Of a DNA stretch of 64,000 nucleotides, positions 13,201-24,547 are shown piece after piece. Numbering within the stretch: position 1 is the stretch's first letter; every line of letters begins with the position of its first letter. A program made the translations under genes and the position numbers. The notes below the pieces were generated by a model that made no database searches, was not told where the DNA came from, and worked only from the letters and a program-made list of their open reading frames with translations. Origin of the DNA: Mytilisepta virgata (taxonomy: Eukaryota; Mollusca; Bivalvia; Mytilida; Mytilidae); the NCBI GenBank assembly GCA_028015205.1, contig CM051518.1:53926372-53990371 (forward strand), given 5' to 3'.

Positions 13201-16200
13201 TCAAGGGTCAAGCTCATGACAACTTGGATTTTAATAGCAGTTAGAGATGGCTTCAGAAATGAACTGAGTGCTGAATGAAGTACTAAAAATATATAAAATA
13301 TTGGACAGACTAGACAATTAGCACAGAAATCTGCTCTCAGTCTGGTATTTCAAGGAAAAAACCTTGCATGGTATGTCTAATGACTTGAGCATTTATTCAT
13401 TTTCAGATCAAAGTGAATATGGAAGAAACTGAGAAAGTTTTCAAGCTTCCAGGGGGCATGCTGATTAAAGATATACATGAACTTGTATTGCATGTATACA
13501 TATATGACTACTAATCAATATATTTGTTTCAAACATGATTTTCCCCAACTTGACCTTCACTTGATACTGAAAAAAAGAAGAAAAAAATAGAAATTGTGTC
13601 TATAAGACACGGATACCATGCCTCCCCCAAGTTAAATGGCTACTGATTACCCATACCTATACTGTTCGCCAATTTCACTGCTAAAACTAGATATTTGGGT
13701 AAAAAAAACCTCACAAGTCATATTTTACATTTCTTTTTAACAACGGAATAAACTTTTAATGAGCACATACATGGTCTGACAAAGGACAAGGTTAGTAAAA
13801 GGGGGTTAGTTAGTATGGGGTTTATCATCATACACAGAACATTTTCGCCCTTTTTTTCCAGAATAATACATATTTTATAATCGATGTGCAAATAATTTCA
13901 TTCCGATATTTTCTGTATTTTTGTAATCTATCATAATCTTCTTGTTTAAGTTTAGCCATTGCTTGTCTGACAGTATAATCAACAACCAGGCCAAGACACT
14001 GCTATACCAGAATATCGGTTAACGGCTTCTATTGAAAGCCCTGTGTCAGTAGTAACATGATACTGAAGAGTATTTTAGCCCCAACCACAATATACATGGA
14101 ATATGATGCATGTTCATATCAACTGTTTTGAATTTTTGTAACTATAATCTATACCTTGTTCCAAAAACTTTAGATACATTGTTGTATACAGATTCTGATT
14201 TTTTGTGGCCACCAGTAACCAGCAAGTCCTACAGAGAAAAAAACCCAAGTGATTCTTAGAAGCCTTACTTGAAAACTAAAGGCTCCCACGAGACTATATA
14301 GCTCACCTGGACTTTGTCCATCTTGAATGGCAGGCTGGAACATTGCCTCACTGGTTCCAAACAAGAAGATCTTTCAGTGAACTTTCCCATTAGGTACTAT
14401 GTTAGACTATGTTTGACTCTGGCAGCTATCTTGGATGGAGTGTCGGGTCATTGGAAAAAATTCTGAAAGCAGCACCATTTTCTTCCAATTGGCCAAGCTG
14501 TTTCAGACAAGAAGATCTTTAAGTTTATTCCCCATAAGGTCCTATGTTAAACTATGTTCGGCTTTTGCCGCCATCTTGGATGCGGCAGGGTCATAATACA
14601 ATTCTGAAAGAGGACCACCTAAAGACCATTGCTGCCAAATTTTATTCCAATTGGCCAAGTGGTTTCAGACAAGAAGATCTTAAAGTACATTCTCCATAGG
14701 GTCCTATGTTGAACTATGTTTGGCTCTAGTAGCCATCTTGGATGGTGGGCTGGGTCATCGGATACAATCCTGAAAGAGTACCACCTAAGGACCTTTGCTG
14801 CCAAGTTTTGTTCCAATTCCCAAAGTGGTTTCAGACAAGAAGATCTTTAAGTAAATTACCCATAGGGTCGTATGTTAAACTATTTAGATGGCACTTGCGC
14901 CCATCTTGGAAGGCGGGTCATCGGGTATAATTCTGAAAGAGGACAACCTAAGCATCATTGCTGCCAAGATTTGTTCCAATTGGCCGAATGGTTTCAGTCA
15001 AGAAGATCTTTGAGTAAATTTCCCATAGGGTCCTATGTTCGACTATGGCGGCCATCTTGGATGACAGGCAGGGTCATCAAATATAATTCTGAAAGAGGAC
15101 TGCCTAAGGACCATTGTTGCCAATTTTTGTTCAAATTGGCCCAGTGGTTCAGAGGAGAAGATCTTTAAAGAAAAGATTTCAGGACTTGTCCCGAGTGCAC
15201 TAAGTTATATAGTTTTTTACATTCCAATAAAACTACAAATAAGAAGCATTCAATTTTATAATTGCCGCTCAGTAAAAAAAATGTGTGAGTCTTCAAGGAA
15301 GACATGTGTCGCCTGCGGACGTCAATTTTTACAAAAGATATTAAAATTTTCTAAAAATGAAATATATATGCACACCTTTGCATTAAAGTTAATGCACAGA
15401 GAAAGTTTCATCAAATTGCTGTGAGCCGTTACGGAGTAGTTGAGGATAGAAGTTTTGAACCCCCCCTTTTTTTTCAAAAATGTCAATTTTTACAAAAAAA
15501 AATTTAAAATTTTTAAAGATAAAATATATATGCACACCTGTACATTAAGGTTAATGCACAGAGAAAGTTTCATCAAATTGCTGTGAGCCGTTATGGGGTA
15601 GTTGAGGATAGAAGTTTTGAATCCCCCCCTTTTTTTTCAAAAATGTCAATTTTTACCAAAAATAATTTTGAATTTTTAAAAATAAAATATATATGCACAC
15701 CTGTACATTAAGGTTAATGCACAGAGAAAGTTTCATCAAATTCCTTTGAGCAGTTATGGAGTAGTTGAGGATAGAAGTTTTGAACCCCCCCCCCCCCCCC
15801 CCCGCCTTTTTTTCAAAAATGTTTATTTTTAGGAAAAAAAATTAAAATTTTCTAAAAATGACATATATATATGCACACCTTCGCATTAAGGTCAATGCAC
15901 AGAGAAAGTTTAATAAAATTCCTTTGAGCGGTTATAGAGTAGATAAGGACAGAAGTTTTGCCCCACCCCTTTTTTTTGCAAAAATGTCAATTTTTACAAA
16001 TAAAATACATATGCACACCTGTGCATTAAGGTTAATGCACAGAGAAAGTTTCATCAAATTCCTCTGAGCGGTTATGGAGAAGTTGAGGATAGAAGTTTTG
16101 CCCCCCCCCTTTTTTTGCAAAAATGTCAATTTTTACCCCAAAAAATTTGAAATTTTCTAAAAATGAAATATATATGCACACCTGTGCATTAAGGTTAATG

Positions 16201-19200
16201 CACAGAGAAAGTTCCATCAAATTCCTTTGAGCGGTTTAGGAGGAGTTGAGGATAGAAGAAAAGTGTGACGACGCAAGACGCAAGACAACAGATAGTGATC
16301 CCTATGTGTCGACCATGCGTTCCGCAGGCGACACAATAAGGGGTTCACATGAAACATGCATAGAATGTATAACTATGTTTTATTTTAACTTTGTTATCAT
16401 TTGATCTTTAATAGAAAAAACACTTTACCGGTATTTCAATTTTACTCATGAACATAGTATTCTTTCTTTAAGTAAAAACAGCAATTTACCTCATGAACTT
16501 CATGTTGAAACCATGTTAATATAGATTCTCCTTCAGGTACGAGAGAGTTATGGAATTTCCCCACCCGAGATAGTTAAATTTTCGATTTTCAACATGTAAA
16601 CTTTTGCGAGCGTGTTAAAATCTAAAATTTAACTATTGAGGGTGGAGAAATTCCATAACTCACGAGTAAATTGAAGGAGAATCTGTTTCTCCTATGATTT
16701 TCGACAAAAACCTCAAGAAAATGCCATTGCTATGTAGTTTGTTTACATAGACGTCATTTCGGGACTTCTCTAGTTTATCGTTCCAATGACTGTAGAAAAA
16801 ACGGCGGTAATTCCCATGTAGAAATTTAATGACTGGGAAGTGGTTAAAAATATTATGTATTTTTATCCCATAGATTAAACACATCAAGAATAGGAGAAAA
16901 TAAATTCCACGTTTCTCACTACCTAATAAATCTGCCACTGGAATATTTATATTTTCATTAAGGGTTAAAAAGAGGTGCAGTACCATGCATATCAGCAAAT
17001 ATTGATTATAAATACCTTAACTGTCTCTGGATCAACAGTGAATATAACTGGCCTGAATAGGAAGATCAACTTGAAAGTGTGACCATACTTCTTTGTGCTG
17101 AAATATTTAAATTTAAATGAAAAATATTGTTTTATTGTTATTATGGCAGTTTAAAATCTAAATTTCTGATTCTAAATCAGACAATTACCAATATTTGAAA
17201 GAACTACCTTTTGTTACTACATTATTTATATTTCAATAATTGACAAGGATTTTACAAATTTCCTGCTTCCCCTCACCAATATAATTAAAAATTAGCCTTT
17301 ACACTATACATTAGCTAATTGTGCTGAAAACAGTGTGAATTAGGTATGAATTTTCAATGGAACACTTGTGTCACCTGTTCCCATAAATCAATGAATGAAG
17401 TTACATTGTACAGATGGGGTTGTCTACCCTTAAGTAAGTAAATTTCACTGAATTCAAGCTCTAACGTATTATCTCCTTTCAGAATAAATGACAAAACAGA
17501 ATGAAAAGAAGGAATATAAAACCAATGAACAGAATATTATTACTCCACAAGATGTTTGTTGCAGCTGAGGAATAGAGAGTAAACTCCAATTTCATACTAA
17601 AATGTTTATTTTGGACTATTGAGTTGTCTCCCTTATTACAGTATATAATATTTCCCCAAAGACCAGAACAGAAAACATAACTAAGTCTATGTTTTGATAT
17701 GGAAACCACAAAAATTAAGATAGAAGGTTCACAATGCCTTTAGTTACTGAAGTTTCATGGAAATACAGTTAAAGGTTTAGGAGTTTTTGTAGTTTTGAAA
17801 AAAAAAGGGATGATGCTGACAATGATCCCTATATGTAATCACTGCTATGCAAGCAACACAAAATCCAACAAACAAACTTTTTTCATATTCCATACAATTT
17901 ATTTATCAAAAGATACAACTTAATCAATGTAATATTTTCTTATTACAATCAAACATTAACAGAACACTGGACATGATCAAAACTTGAAGGATAAACATGT
18001 ATTAAAACAAGAGGCTCAGTGGGCTGAGCCTGTATTGCTCACCTGGCAGTCACAAACTTTTGATTTGACAGACTAGATTGATTTCTGGAAACTTTGTAAA
18101 TGATCTTCTATAAATGCTTCATACCAAGTATAAGTTCACTGGCCAAACGGTTTCAGAGGAGAAGTTTTAAATTTTGACCAATCAGAACATATAAAGGTTT
18201 CTGGTGGCAATTTTGTTTCACAGACTATAAAGATTTATGCAAAGTTTGTAAAGGACCTTCCATAGATGCTCCATACCAAAAATCAGTTCATTTGGCTTTA
18301 CGGTTTCAAAGGAGAAGAACTTTTAAATTTCGACCAATCAGAACATGTAAATGCTCATGACGGCCATTTGTTTCATGGACCAGGAAGATTTATGCAAACT
18401 TCCTAAAGGACCTTCCATAGATGCTCCATACCAAAAATCAGTTCATTTGGCTTTAAGGTTTCAGAGGAGAAGAAGTTTAAAATTTTGACCAATCAGAACA
18501 TGTAAATGCTCATGGCAGCCATTTTGTTTCACGGACCAGGCTGATTTATGCAAATTTTGTAAAGGACCTTCCATAGATGTTCTATATCAAAAATCAGTTC
18601 ATTTGGCTTAACGGTTTGTAAGGAGAAGAAGTTTTACATTTCAACCAGTCAGAACATGTAAATGCTCATGGCGGCCATTTTGTTTCATGAACCATGATGA
18701 GTTATGCAAACTTTGTAAAGGACCTTCCATAAATCATCCATACCAAAAATCAGTTCATTTGGCTTTACAGTTTCAGAGGAGAAGAACTTTTAACTTTCGA
18801 CCAATCAGAACATGTAAATGCTCATGACGGCCATTTTGTTTCATGGACAGGGAAGATTTATGCAAATTTCCTAAAAGACCTTCCATAGATGCTCCATACA
18901 AAAAATCTCATCATCACCATTCACTAAGGGTACCATGTTTACTTTAAAAACCAAATATTGTTGAAATCTGAGCAAGTGTAAAAAATGGCAGGAAAATGGC
19001 AGCCATTTTTAAAAATGGTTGTCCAAAACAAACTTTCATCATCACCATTCAACTCGGGATACCATGTTTACCTTGAAAGTAGCTTTCATTTTCATTTTCT
19101 TTCTATAATTCAGGAAAAAATAGCAAAAAACAGCATTTTGACCCCTATGTTCTATTTTTAGTAAGGGCGGACATGTTTTTCAACCAATCAAAAATCCAAG

Positions 19201-22027
19201 CATTTATTTTTTGCAAGATACCCTAAGGAACAATCTTACCAAGTTTCATTTGATTTTGAATAGTAGTTTCAGAGAAGAAGATTTTTGAAATAATAACATA
19301 AAAAAAAGCCAAAAATGTCAAAAAAGGGCAATAACTCTAACATCAGTTGACAGATTTTCACGAAAATCAGCACACAGGTAGCTCTCATCATGCTGAACAC
19401 TTTCAACCTGCCAGGATTTGCCGTAACCTAATGATTTTTGAGATATTTGCGAAAAACTGTTGTCTGACCCCTATGTCCTATTTTTAGTAACATCGACCAT
19501 GTTTTTCGATGGATCAAAAATCCCCACATCAGTTCTATGCAGGATACCCCAAAGAACATTCTTACCAAGTGTGGTTCCAATTGGTCAAGTAGTTTCAGAG
19601 GAGAAGAGTTTTGAAAAATTGTTAACGACGACAACGGACGACGACGATGGACGCCTTCGGCCAGGTGAGCTAAAAAATTAATGCCAATTTTTAAATATTT
19701 TTAGCATCATGTTTGTTTCTTAATTTACAGTAGTTTAATTAAAAAAACATTTCTTCAGTAAGTGGCTGTATTCATAGGGTTTGACATAAACGGATGCCCG
19801 ATTGTCTGCTCTGGGCTAATTTATGTGTGTGCAAGTTAATGTTTAAAGTGGCTAGCCTAGAGGACAGTAAAAAATCTAATGTAATAAATCTAAAATCTGA
19901 AGTAAATATTTCCATTTCCATTTTATAACATTTATGATGTCTAAATTAGAGTTTTCAATAGAATTTATCAGTAAAAATTTCCTTCATCTTTCATGGAAGT
20001 ATTTTTTCCCACATCCAGTCGTAATTAACTAAGTTAAGTTCAAATTGGCAGAACGATCGTTTCTGGACATGGTAGGGCAAGCAGATTTCATTTTCAACTT
20101 GCTCTTTCAACTTGCAAGTGCCCAAGAAAATCTTATGTCAAACACAGCTGGTATTCAGTTGGGGATGACCCACTTCACCTCTCAATCAAATCGAGTCGGT
20201 GAAGGAATACACAAATGTACGTATGCATTTTGTTTACCCTTAAAACACTGTCCATATCTTCATTGCATTTTCTAGGTTTCTAGGTCTGTACCTTAATGTT
20301 TTGTATTAAATGGTCTTATTATATATTCAAGTTAAGTACTAGGATTTTCACTCTTTCTTTAGGTTTTAAGTCTCAGAGGTATGCATGTGAAATTGATATA
20401 GGTTACAGGTACCAGTAATTTTATGTGTTGTTAAAGACGCCTAAGTGTCATCCACTCAAGATAGAAATTTTTACATCTTTTCCTCTACTCTCCAGTCATG
20501 AAAAGACATAAAATTGCTCAAATGAATGTATGACATAACCAATTAATCTTAATACAGAATGGCTACTCACAGGTCCAAAACTACATCTCCCAAATGTTTT
20601 CCTTCATTAAATGATGCAAGTAGTAAATTCAAGTTTCCAGTCCAAAAGCTGAAAAAAATACTCATACATGTATTATAGACATTACAGCCAAAATTTATAT
20701 AAGTTTGTGAAATAAATAAAAATATTCCATTCTATCTTTTTATTACCGGAAATCTGATAAGTATACCAAATCAATGTCACATAATTTTCTGAGTTTCTAC
20801 CATGTACTGAAGCATATAGAATCTAACACCGGTGAAAGTGCAAGACTGAGAAATCTCGAACACCAGAGGGTACATCGTCGGAAACCCATGGCTGGTCGTG
20901 CTTATGCTTTGCTTCCACATACCGACTGTGGGTCAATTCATTCATTTTTTCTCGTTCTCATGAATATATTCATGAACCATTTTGATTGGTTTTCTTACGA
21001 TTCTGTAATGGGAATACAGCCAATCAAGTGACAGTTAAAAGACGAGCTTTGGGTCAAGAGGATTCTGAGATTTTTCTTGTACTTTCACTGGTGTTTGACT
21101 CTTTTTCTTACCCCTACAGCTTTCAAATATAAGCAAATAAGTTAACAAGTGACATGTTAAATTTTTTTTGATTTTGGCAAGTTACTTCCCTTTTAATAAC
21201 ATCATAATAAACTGAAGGTGCTTCTGGGCTTGTTGGTTTTAGTATATTTTATTGCATTTTAGGTTGTAATATGATTTTGGATGAAAAATTAAAGCTTCAA
21301 AATGTTTTTAGTCACCATAACAATAAAGGAAGAACAAACCACTTTGAAAGCAGTATATTTGTTTGCAAGAAATAGATCATGGAGCTTTTTCACCCATCCC
21401 TGTACAAAAAATCCTTTAAAAAATGGTAGACTATCCAATGGGTAAGAAATTTGTAAACCGGCTCTTTAAAAAATTCTATGAAAGCAAATTTAATGTACAA
21501 GAATGCACAAATCACTTTCTCAATTCTTTAGCCTTAAAATTTTGGAAGCCAAAATAATAGGTATACTTAAAAATTCAAGTTACTTTATTCTATAATTTCT
21601 GTCTTTTTCAACTGCTTTGGTGGTCCTGTGGTATCACACAAGTGACATGATACATGTATGTAAATATGGTGTACCCCTTGGGAGCAGTTCAGATGATGCA
21701 GATGAAAAGGTAAAGTTATTTACTTCAGGAATAAATAATGTCAATATAGTCTTATAGATTTATTAATAGGACTGATAGCTGTAGTTAAATAACAGGGGAA
21801 GTAATTCTTATTTAGAAATGGGTCAATTCCTGTTTTTTTTTACAGTAAAATCACAAGACTTTGTGATACCAAGAATTTTACCTTGATCTCTTTGGACCTG
21901 GAATATGGTCGTATCGTTTATGCAATTCATTTAATCTATATGCTGCATACGCTACGGAAATTACAAGAGATGTACAAATAGCAGACAAAATGTATGGAAT
22001 AAACGGTATAATTTGGTTGACAAGCAT
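1230..22027 (-). CDS. CYP46A1-like: Cytochrome P450 family 46A-like (cholesterol 24-hydroxylase-like), 5' eight exons, 3' end off window
   Basis: Minus-strand exons, in gene order: 21882-22027, 20571-20648, 17016-17097, 14155-14228, 11876-11962, 6706-6844, 5491-5604, 1230-1386. All introns are GT..AG, all phases agree, and together they give 292 residues. The start at 22027 has in-frame stops just upstream. The protein opens with a hydrophobic membrane anchor (about residues 5-35), then a proline-rich hinge with HIPGPKRSS. A helix-C WxxxR motif (W142, R146) is expected to contact a heme propionate. The segments GLVTETN, LDVLGKVAFGQEIDSL and the last exon's VPNDILTHI match the CYP46A pattern. 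The family is an endoplasmic-reticulum monooxygenase; in vertebrates it hydroxylates cholesterol at C24. The oxygen-binding I helix, ExxR and heme-cysteine motifs should lie beyond the left edge, since the family is about 500 residues and bases 1-1229 hold only repeats. One donor (GTTGGA after 6706) is weak. Molluscan substrate is unknown; another CYP3/46-clan member is the main alternative. Confidence 0.9.
1431..1692. repeat. Dispersed ~260-bp repeat, copy A
   Basis: It matches the inverted copy at 48553-48806. Shared landmarks are TGTTGGCGTGGCCA at one end and TATAGCGCTCGCTGCGCT at the other, with a conserved ATGGCTGCCCCCATTAAAC between. It is probably a short non-autonomous element. Confidence 0.8.
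1693..2830. other. Intronic sequence with no recognised feature
   Basis: AT-rich P450 intron sequence. Stretches near 2500-2640 and 5085-5215 resemble each other in opposite orientation (AAAAAAGTCC..., GGAGATAACTC...), flanking the composite element between them. That suggests long imperfect inverted arms around 2832-4781. No exon is seen. Confidence 0.4.
2832..4781. repeat. Composite hairpin-ended element (family 1) with ~325-bp tandem core
   Basis: It begins with CAAGAGGCTCTCAAGAGCCT (a small hairpin) and GCTCACCTGG. It ends with a GACGACG run, then a hairpin containing GGCCAGGTGAGCTAA. The core has three tandem copies of a ~325-bp unit (AACATAAAAAAAAGCC recurs at about 3724, 4051 and 4374). 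Short open frames inside are not genes. Confidence 0.85.
6287..6406. repeat. Palindromic MITE-like hairpin
   Basis: The ends ATTTCTAAGAGGGTGAC and GTCACCCTCTTAGAAAT are inverted repeats. The inner arms CATTGTCAACCTCGG and CCTCGGTTGACAATG meet around a TTTCG loop. It lies in the P450 intron between exons 6 and 7. Confidence 0.85.
7735..8863. repeat. Family 2 composite element with terminal inverted repeats and ~150-bp tandem core
   Basis: The terminal repeat TGTGTCGCCTGCGGA lies at 7760-7774, with its reverse complement at 8847-8861. A small GTCTTCC/GGAAGAC hairpin marks the left end. The core is about six units of 147-168 bp (landmark: GCACAGAGAAAGTTTCAT), each with a C7-9/T7-9 run. All open frames here are repeat artefacts. 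Confidence 0.85.
8864..8995. repeat. Family 2 fragment, left part, interrupted by a family 1 element
   Basis: One more family 2 unit continues directly after the 8861 terminus. It is broken by the composite element starting near 8996, and the array resumes at 11266. Confidence 0.75.
8996..11265. repeat. Family 1 composite element with two ~167-bp tandem arrays, inserted in family 2
   Basis: The start GAGGCTCTCAAGAGCCT..GCTCACCTGG and the end hairpin GCCAGGTGAGCTAA are those of family 1. Array A (about 9040-9900) has about five units around GGCCATCTTGGTTGACAGTC. Array B (about 9990-10990) has six units of ~167 bp around GGCCATCTTGGATGATGGAT. The last ~325 bp nearly match 1-327. A C15 run is at 9918-9932. 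Confidence 0.85.
11266..11615. repeat. Family 2 fragment, right part
   Basis: The family 2 units resume directly after the nested element. They end with the family's GACGACACAAGATGCAAG segment and a degraded terminus (CATGCGTTCCGCAACACA). Confidence 0.75.
11963..14154. other. P450 intron 4, no repeat family recognised
   Basis: Mostly unique-looking AT-rich sequence between exons 4 and 5. A GC-richer patch near 13140-13230 does not form a coding exon in any frame I could follow. Confidence 0.5.
14278..15175. repeat. Degraded family 1-related element with ~145-bp units
   Basis: It opens with GGCTCCCACGAGACTATATAGCTCACCTGG, a diverged family 1 start. It holds about six units with GTTTCAGACAAGAAGATCTT and GCCATCTTGGATG. 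The family 1 end hairpin is missing. Confidence 0.7.
15275..16337. repeat. Family 2 composite element, second full copy
   Basis: The terminal repeat TGTGTCGCCTGCGGA is at 15305-15319, with its reverse complement at 16321-16335. About six tandem units match those of 7735-8863 closely. A C19 run lies at 15785-15803. Confidence 0.85.
16523..16684. repeat. Palindromic MITE-like element, copy 1
   Basis: The arms AGATTCTCCTTCA and TTGAAGGAGAATCT enclose inner arms GTTATGGAATTTCCCCACCC and its diverged complement. Its internal sequence resembles the palindrome at 37911-38026. Confidence 0.8.
18005..19676. repeat. Family 1 composite element in P450 intron 2
   Basis: It starts CAAGAGGCTCAGTGGGCTGAGCCTG then GCTCACCTGG, and ends with GACGACAACGGACGACG and GGCCAGGTGAGCTAA. 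It carries five ~165-bp units (GTAAAGGACCTTCCATAGATG) and one copy of the ~325-bp unit found in 2832-4781. Confidence 0.85.
20871..20920. repeat. Half copy of the 59.2-kb palindrome
   Basis: The CATCGTCGGAAACC..GGTCGTGCTTATGCTTTGCTT pattern matches the left arm of the hairpin at 59191-59278. The opposite arm is absent. Confidence 0.6.
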
Positions 22028-22376
22028 CGTTATTTCTCCTCACTAATGTGAAGTGGTTGTAATTAAGAGTTACTGCATTGTAAAATACTTGTGCAGTTTG
22101 TTAATGAAACAGCAAAATGTAATTTGCCAACTTTTTTTAGTTTCGTTTTCGTTTTGGTTCCAAATCTGGAACCGTGGCTTTAGGTACGAGGAACCAGTCA
22201 TTACTGTGTAATTTACAAGCCGTACACGGAGTAGAATGATTTTCCGCGAGTGTATTTTCTTTCGCTAACCACCAACTCGAAATACATAAAAGAAAATTAT
22301 ATTGGAAAAATAATTAATTTGTTAATTTGGAATATTACTTTTAAGATTTTGTCTCTCTGTTTGTCTATATTAAACC
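22028..22376. other. P450 gene 5' flank
   Basis: This holds the presumed 5' untranslated region and promoter of the CYP46A-like gene. No TATA box or initiator stands out. The tract around 22135-22270 is less AT-rich. Confidence 0.35.
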
Positions 22377-22870
22377 AGTCCATATTATGTTATATTATAC
22401 TTACTCTATTTATCTATGTTATCTAAGTTAATAATGTTATATGGACAGAATTAACATTATATGGACCGCCTCGTTTTGGCGAGATCGATTAAATCCCAGA
22501 AAAGTATAATATAACAAATAGTTCATGACACATTTAAATTTTGTTACCACTAAGGAGTATCTCCCTTGTGCAAAACCATGTCCTTAGATAGGTAAGACTT
22601 TGCTTCAGTCCATACAATTTTTGTCGGGCCACCAACCGGTCCATATACTGCCATATTACCCTCAGTGTCATGAACTATTTGTTAAATACGGACCGGTGGG
22701 CGGGGCTTAATTATTATATGGACTGGTGGGTAGAGCTTAATTATTATTATAAGTTTTGGAACTTAGTATAATATAGCTATTAGTGTATGGACCAGTCCAC
22801 ATATTTTTTTTTCGGGACGACCAACCGGTCCATATACTGCCATATGACCCTCAGTGCAATGAACGGGCCT
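22377..22870. repeat. Cluster of inverted and direct repeats ('ccggtccatat')
   Basis: A ~47-bp unit, ACCAACCGGTCCATATACTG and following, occurs at about 22629 and again at about 22811. GTTATATTATACTTACT near 22390 is the complement of AGTATAATATAAC near 22503. The whole looks like a nested palindromic element between the two divergent genes. Confidence 0.65.
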
Positions 22871-23084
22871 CGGGACCAATACAGCTACCATTGAATCAAT
22901 ACAAGTGCCAATACAGAATCAGCAAGATAGTAACACTATAATATAAGATAATAAATCCTATAATATATCTTAACATTTGTGGAATACCGGAATACAAGAC
23001 ACTCATTATTTACACAGAAAATCTAATTTATACACTGTAGCATTAAATTCAGTGCTTGACTTTGAAGTACTACCTCAGAGTTGA

Positions 23085-23440
23085 TATAGTAACATTGATA
23101 TCACTCTCTTAGAAGCTCTGTCCTAAGATAGTTAAGCCTTTACCCTTTTGCTGCTGTATTAAAATGACCATTTGAACATCTTGTGCTTCAAAATTGGTAT
23201 CAAAGTATTTATCATTACCACTGAGTCGATACAGCTCCGTTTGGACTACAATCTCCCGAGGGTATTACCATCTCTGTTGCTAGTATTTTGATACTAGCTC
23301 AAAATACTGTTAAAGAATGTTATATTTTGGGAACACTAAGGAGTATCTCCCTTGTGCAAAACCATGTCCTTAGATAGGTAAACCTTCCCCCTTTTGGTAA
23401 TTTTGGTTTTTGGAATTTGCTCTTTAACTTTCTGAATGGT
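23085..23440 (+). mobile_element. Retrozyme-like repeat, degraded dimer-like array
   Basis: Two partial units are spaced about 241 bp apart (landmarks: AGATAGTTAAG near 23133 and AGATAGGTAAAC near 23374). Between them are AAAATTGGTATCAAAG, CCACTGAGTCGATAC and CCCGAGGGTATTACCA, features I associate with bivalve hammerhead retrozymes. The ribozyme core itself is lost here. A third fragment (AAGGAGTATCTCCCTTGTGC) lies at about 22552. Confidence 0.55.
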
Positions 23441-24520
23441 TCGAGTGAAGGGTGATCTAAATCTAAAAAGCTGCTATTTAGCACAGAATTTGATACTTGC
23501 GTTAGTTTTTTACTTTAGTTTGTTCTGTTTTATATGTCTTTTGCTCATAATTTTGCTGGTTTTGTTTCCAGTGTTGCTCTAATTACGATTTTGTCTTTTA
23601 ATATACACTGTCGGGTATTTATTGACGAGGAATTTACTTACAATAACCAGTGGCGTAGCTGGACATAAGGACGGAAGCGCGTGTTTCCACATCATTTCGA
23701 CGGAAAAGAGAAGTGTTGTAGTATACGAATGACTCTTCCAAAAGTCGGTAAGAACAGTTTTTGAATTGTGGCAAAATAGTTACAAATCGCATAATATCTG
23801 ATCAGAATGAAACAAGGTACATTTGTTTAGACGACATAGTGAACGTGTTCATGCATTACCAGGCATATGATTACTAATTCTTTGTTCAAGTACAGCCTCA
23901 AGACGCACCCGTTCTGTTGAGGTGTTTGTTGTTTTTGATAGCATCCATGGATATTTGATGAATAAATGAATATCGGGTTAACATGAAAGGTCAACAATAC
24001 CATAACAAGCAAGCGATGGCATTCAATCTACAGTAGGAAACAACCAAAAGACAAGTCTCACGATTATTATTTTTTTTTATTACACTTTCGTTTGAACCCA
24101 CCTCTTGTATTCCCTAATCCCGTCAACCAGGTAGTCTTTCCAAATTATTCATTAATGAAATACTGAATTTTTAAGGCTATTTATTCTCTATTTTGATTTT
24201 TTTTTAAAGAAACCAATGACCTGTAGTCGTAATTCAATTCTACAAGTGCATCTGTATAAATCATTTTAAATGCTGTGGTGATCACTAACTAATTGGATTA
24301 TTTATCGATATTATTGTACAAATAAGTATCGATGAAGCAATAAATAATGACATTCGTTCTCTTCCCAAAACGTCAAAACCTTTATAAAATAATAACTATT
24401 TATTTGTTAAGAAGGTTGGCTCAATATATAATCCGTAACATGTGGGACATAAAATAAAATCATATAGTCAGAATTGTAAAATATTTCCAAATCCATTCAA
24501 TTTATTACTGTTCCAATAAA

Positions 24521-24528
24521 TATATAAA
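24521..24528 (+). promoter_or_regulatory. Possible TATA box upstream of the TSP1-like gene
   Basis: TATATAAA lies 27 bp before the preferred ATG at 24548. If used, transcription would begin close to or just after that ATG, which would favour the alternative start at 24743. The flank is AT-rich, so this may be chance. Confidence 0.25.
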
Positions 24529-24547
24529 AAATTCACTTTAGTCAGCC

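Noticed and set aside
16660..16998. 112-codon minus-strand frame with hydrophobic segments
   Set aside because: It begins in the arm of a palindromic element, has no family match I recognise, and sits in a P450 intron directly beside a confirmed exon.
20045..20275. Plus-strand 76-codon open frame with balanced composition
   Set aside because: It lies in a P450 intron, shows no domain, and I could not place it in a spliced gene. It is possibly an old repeat.
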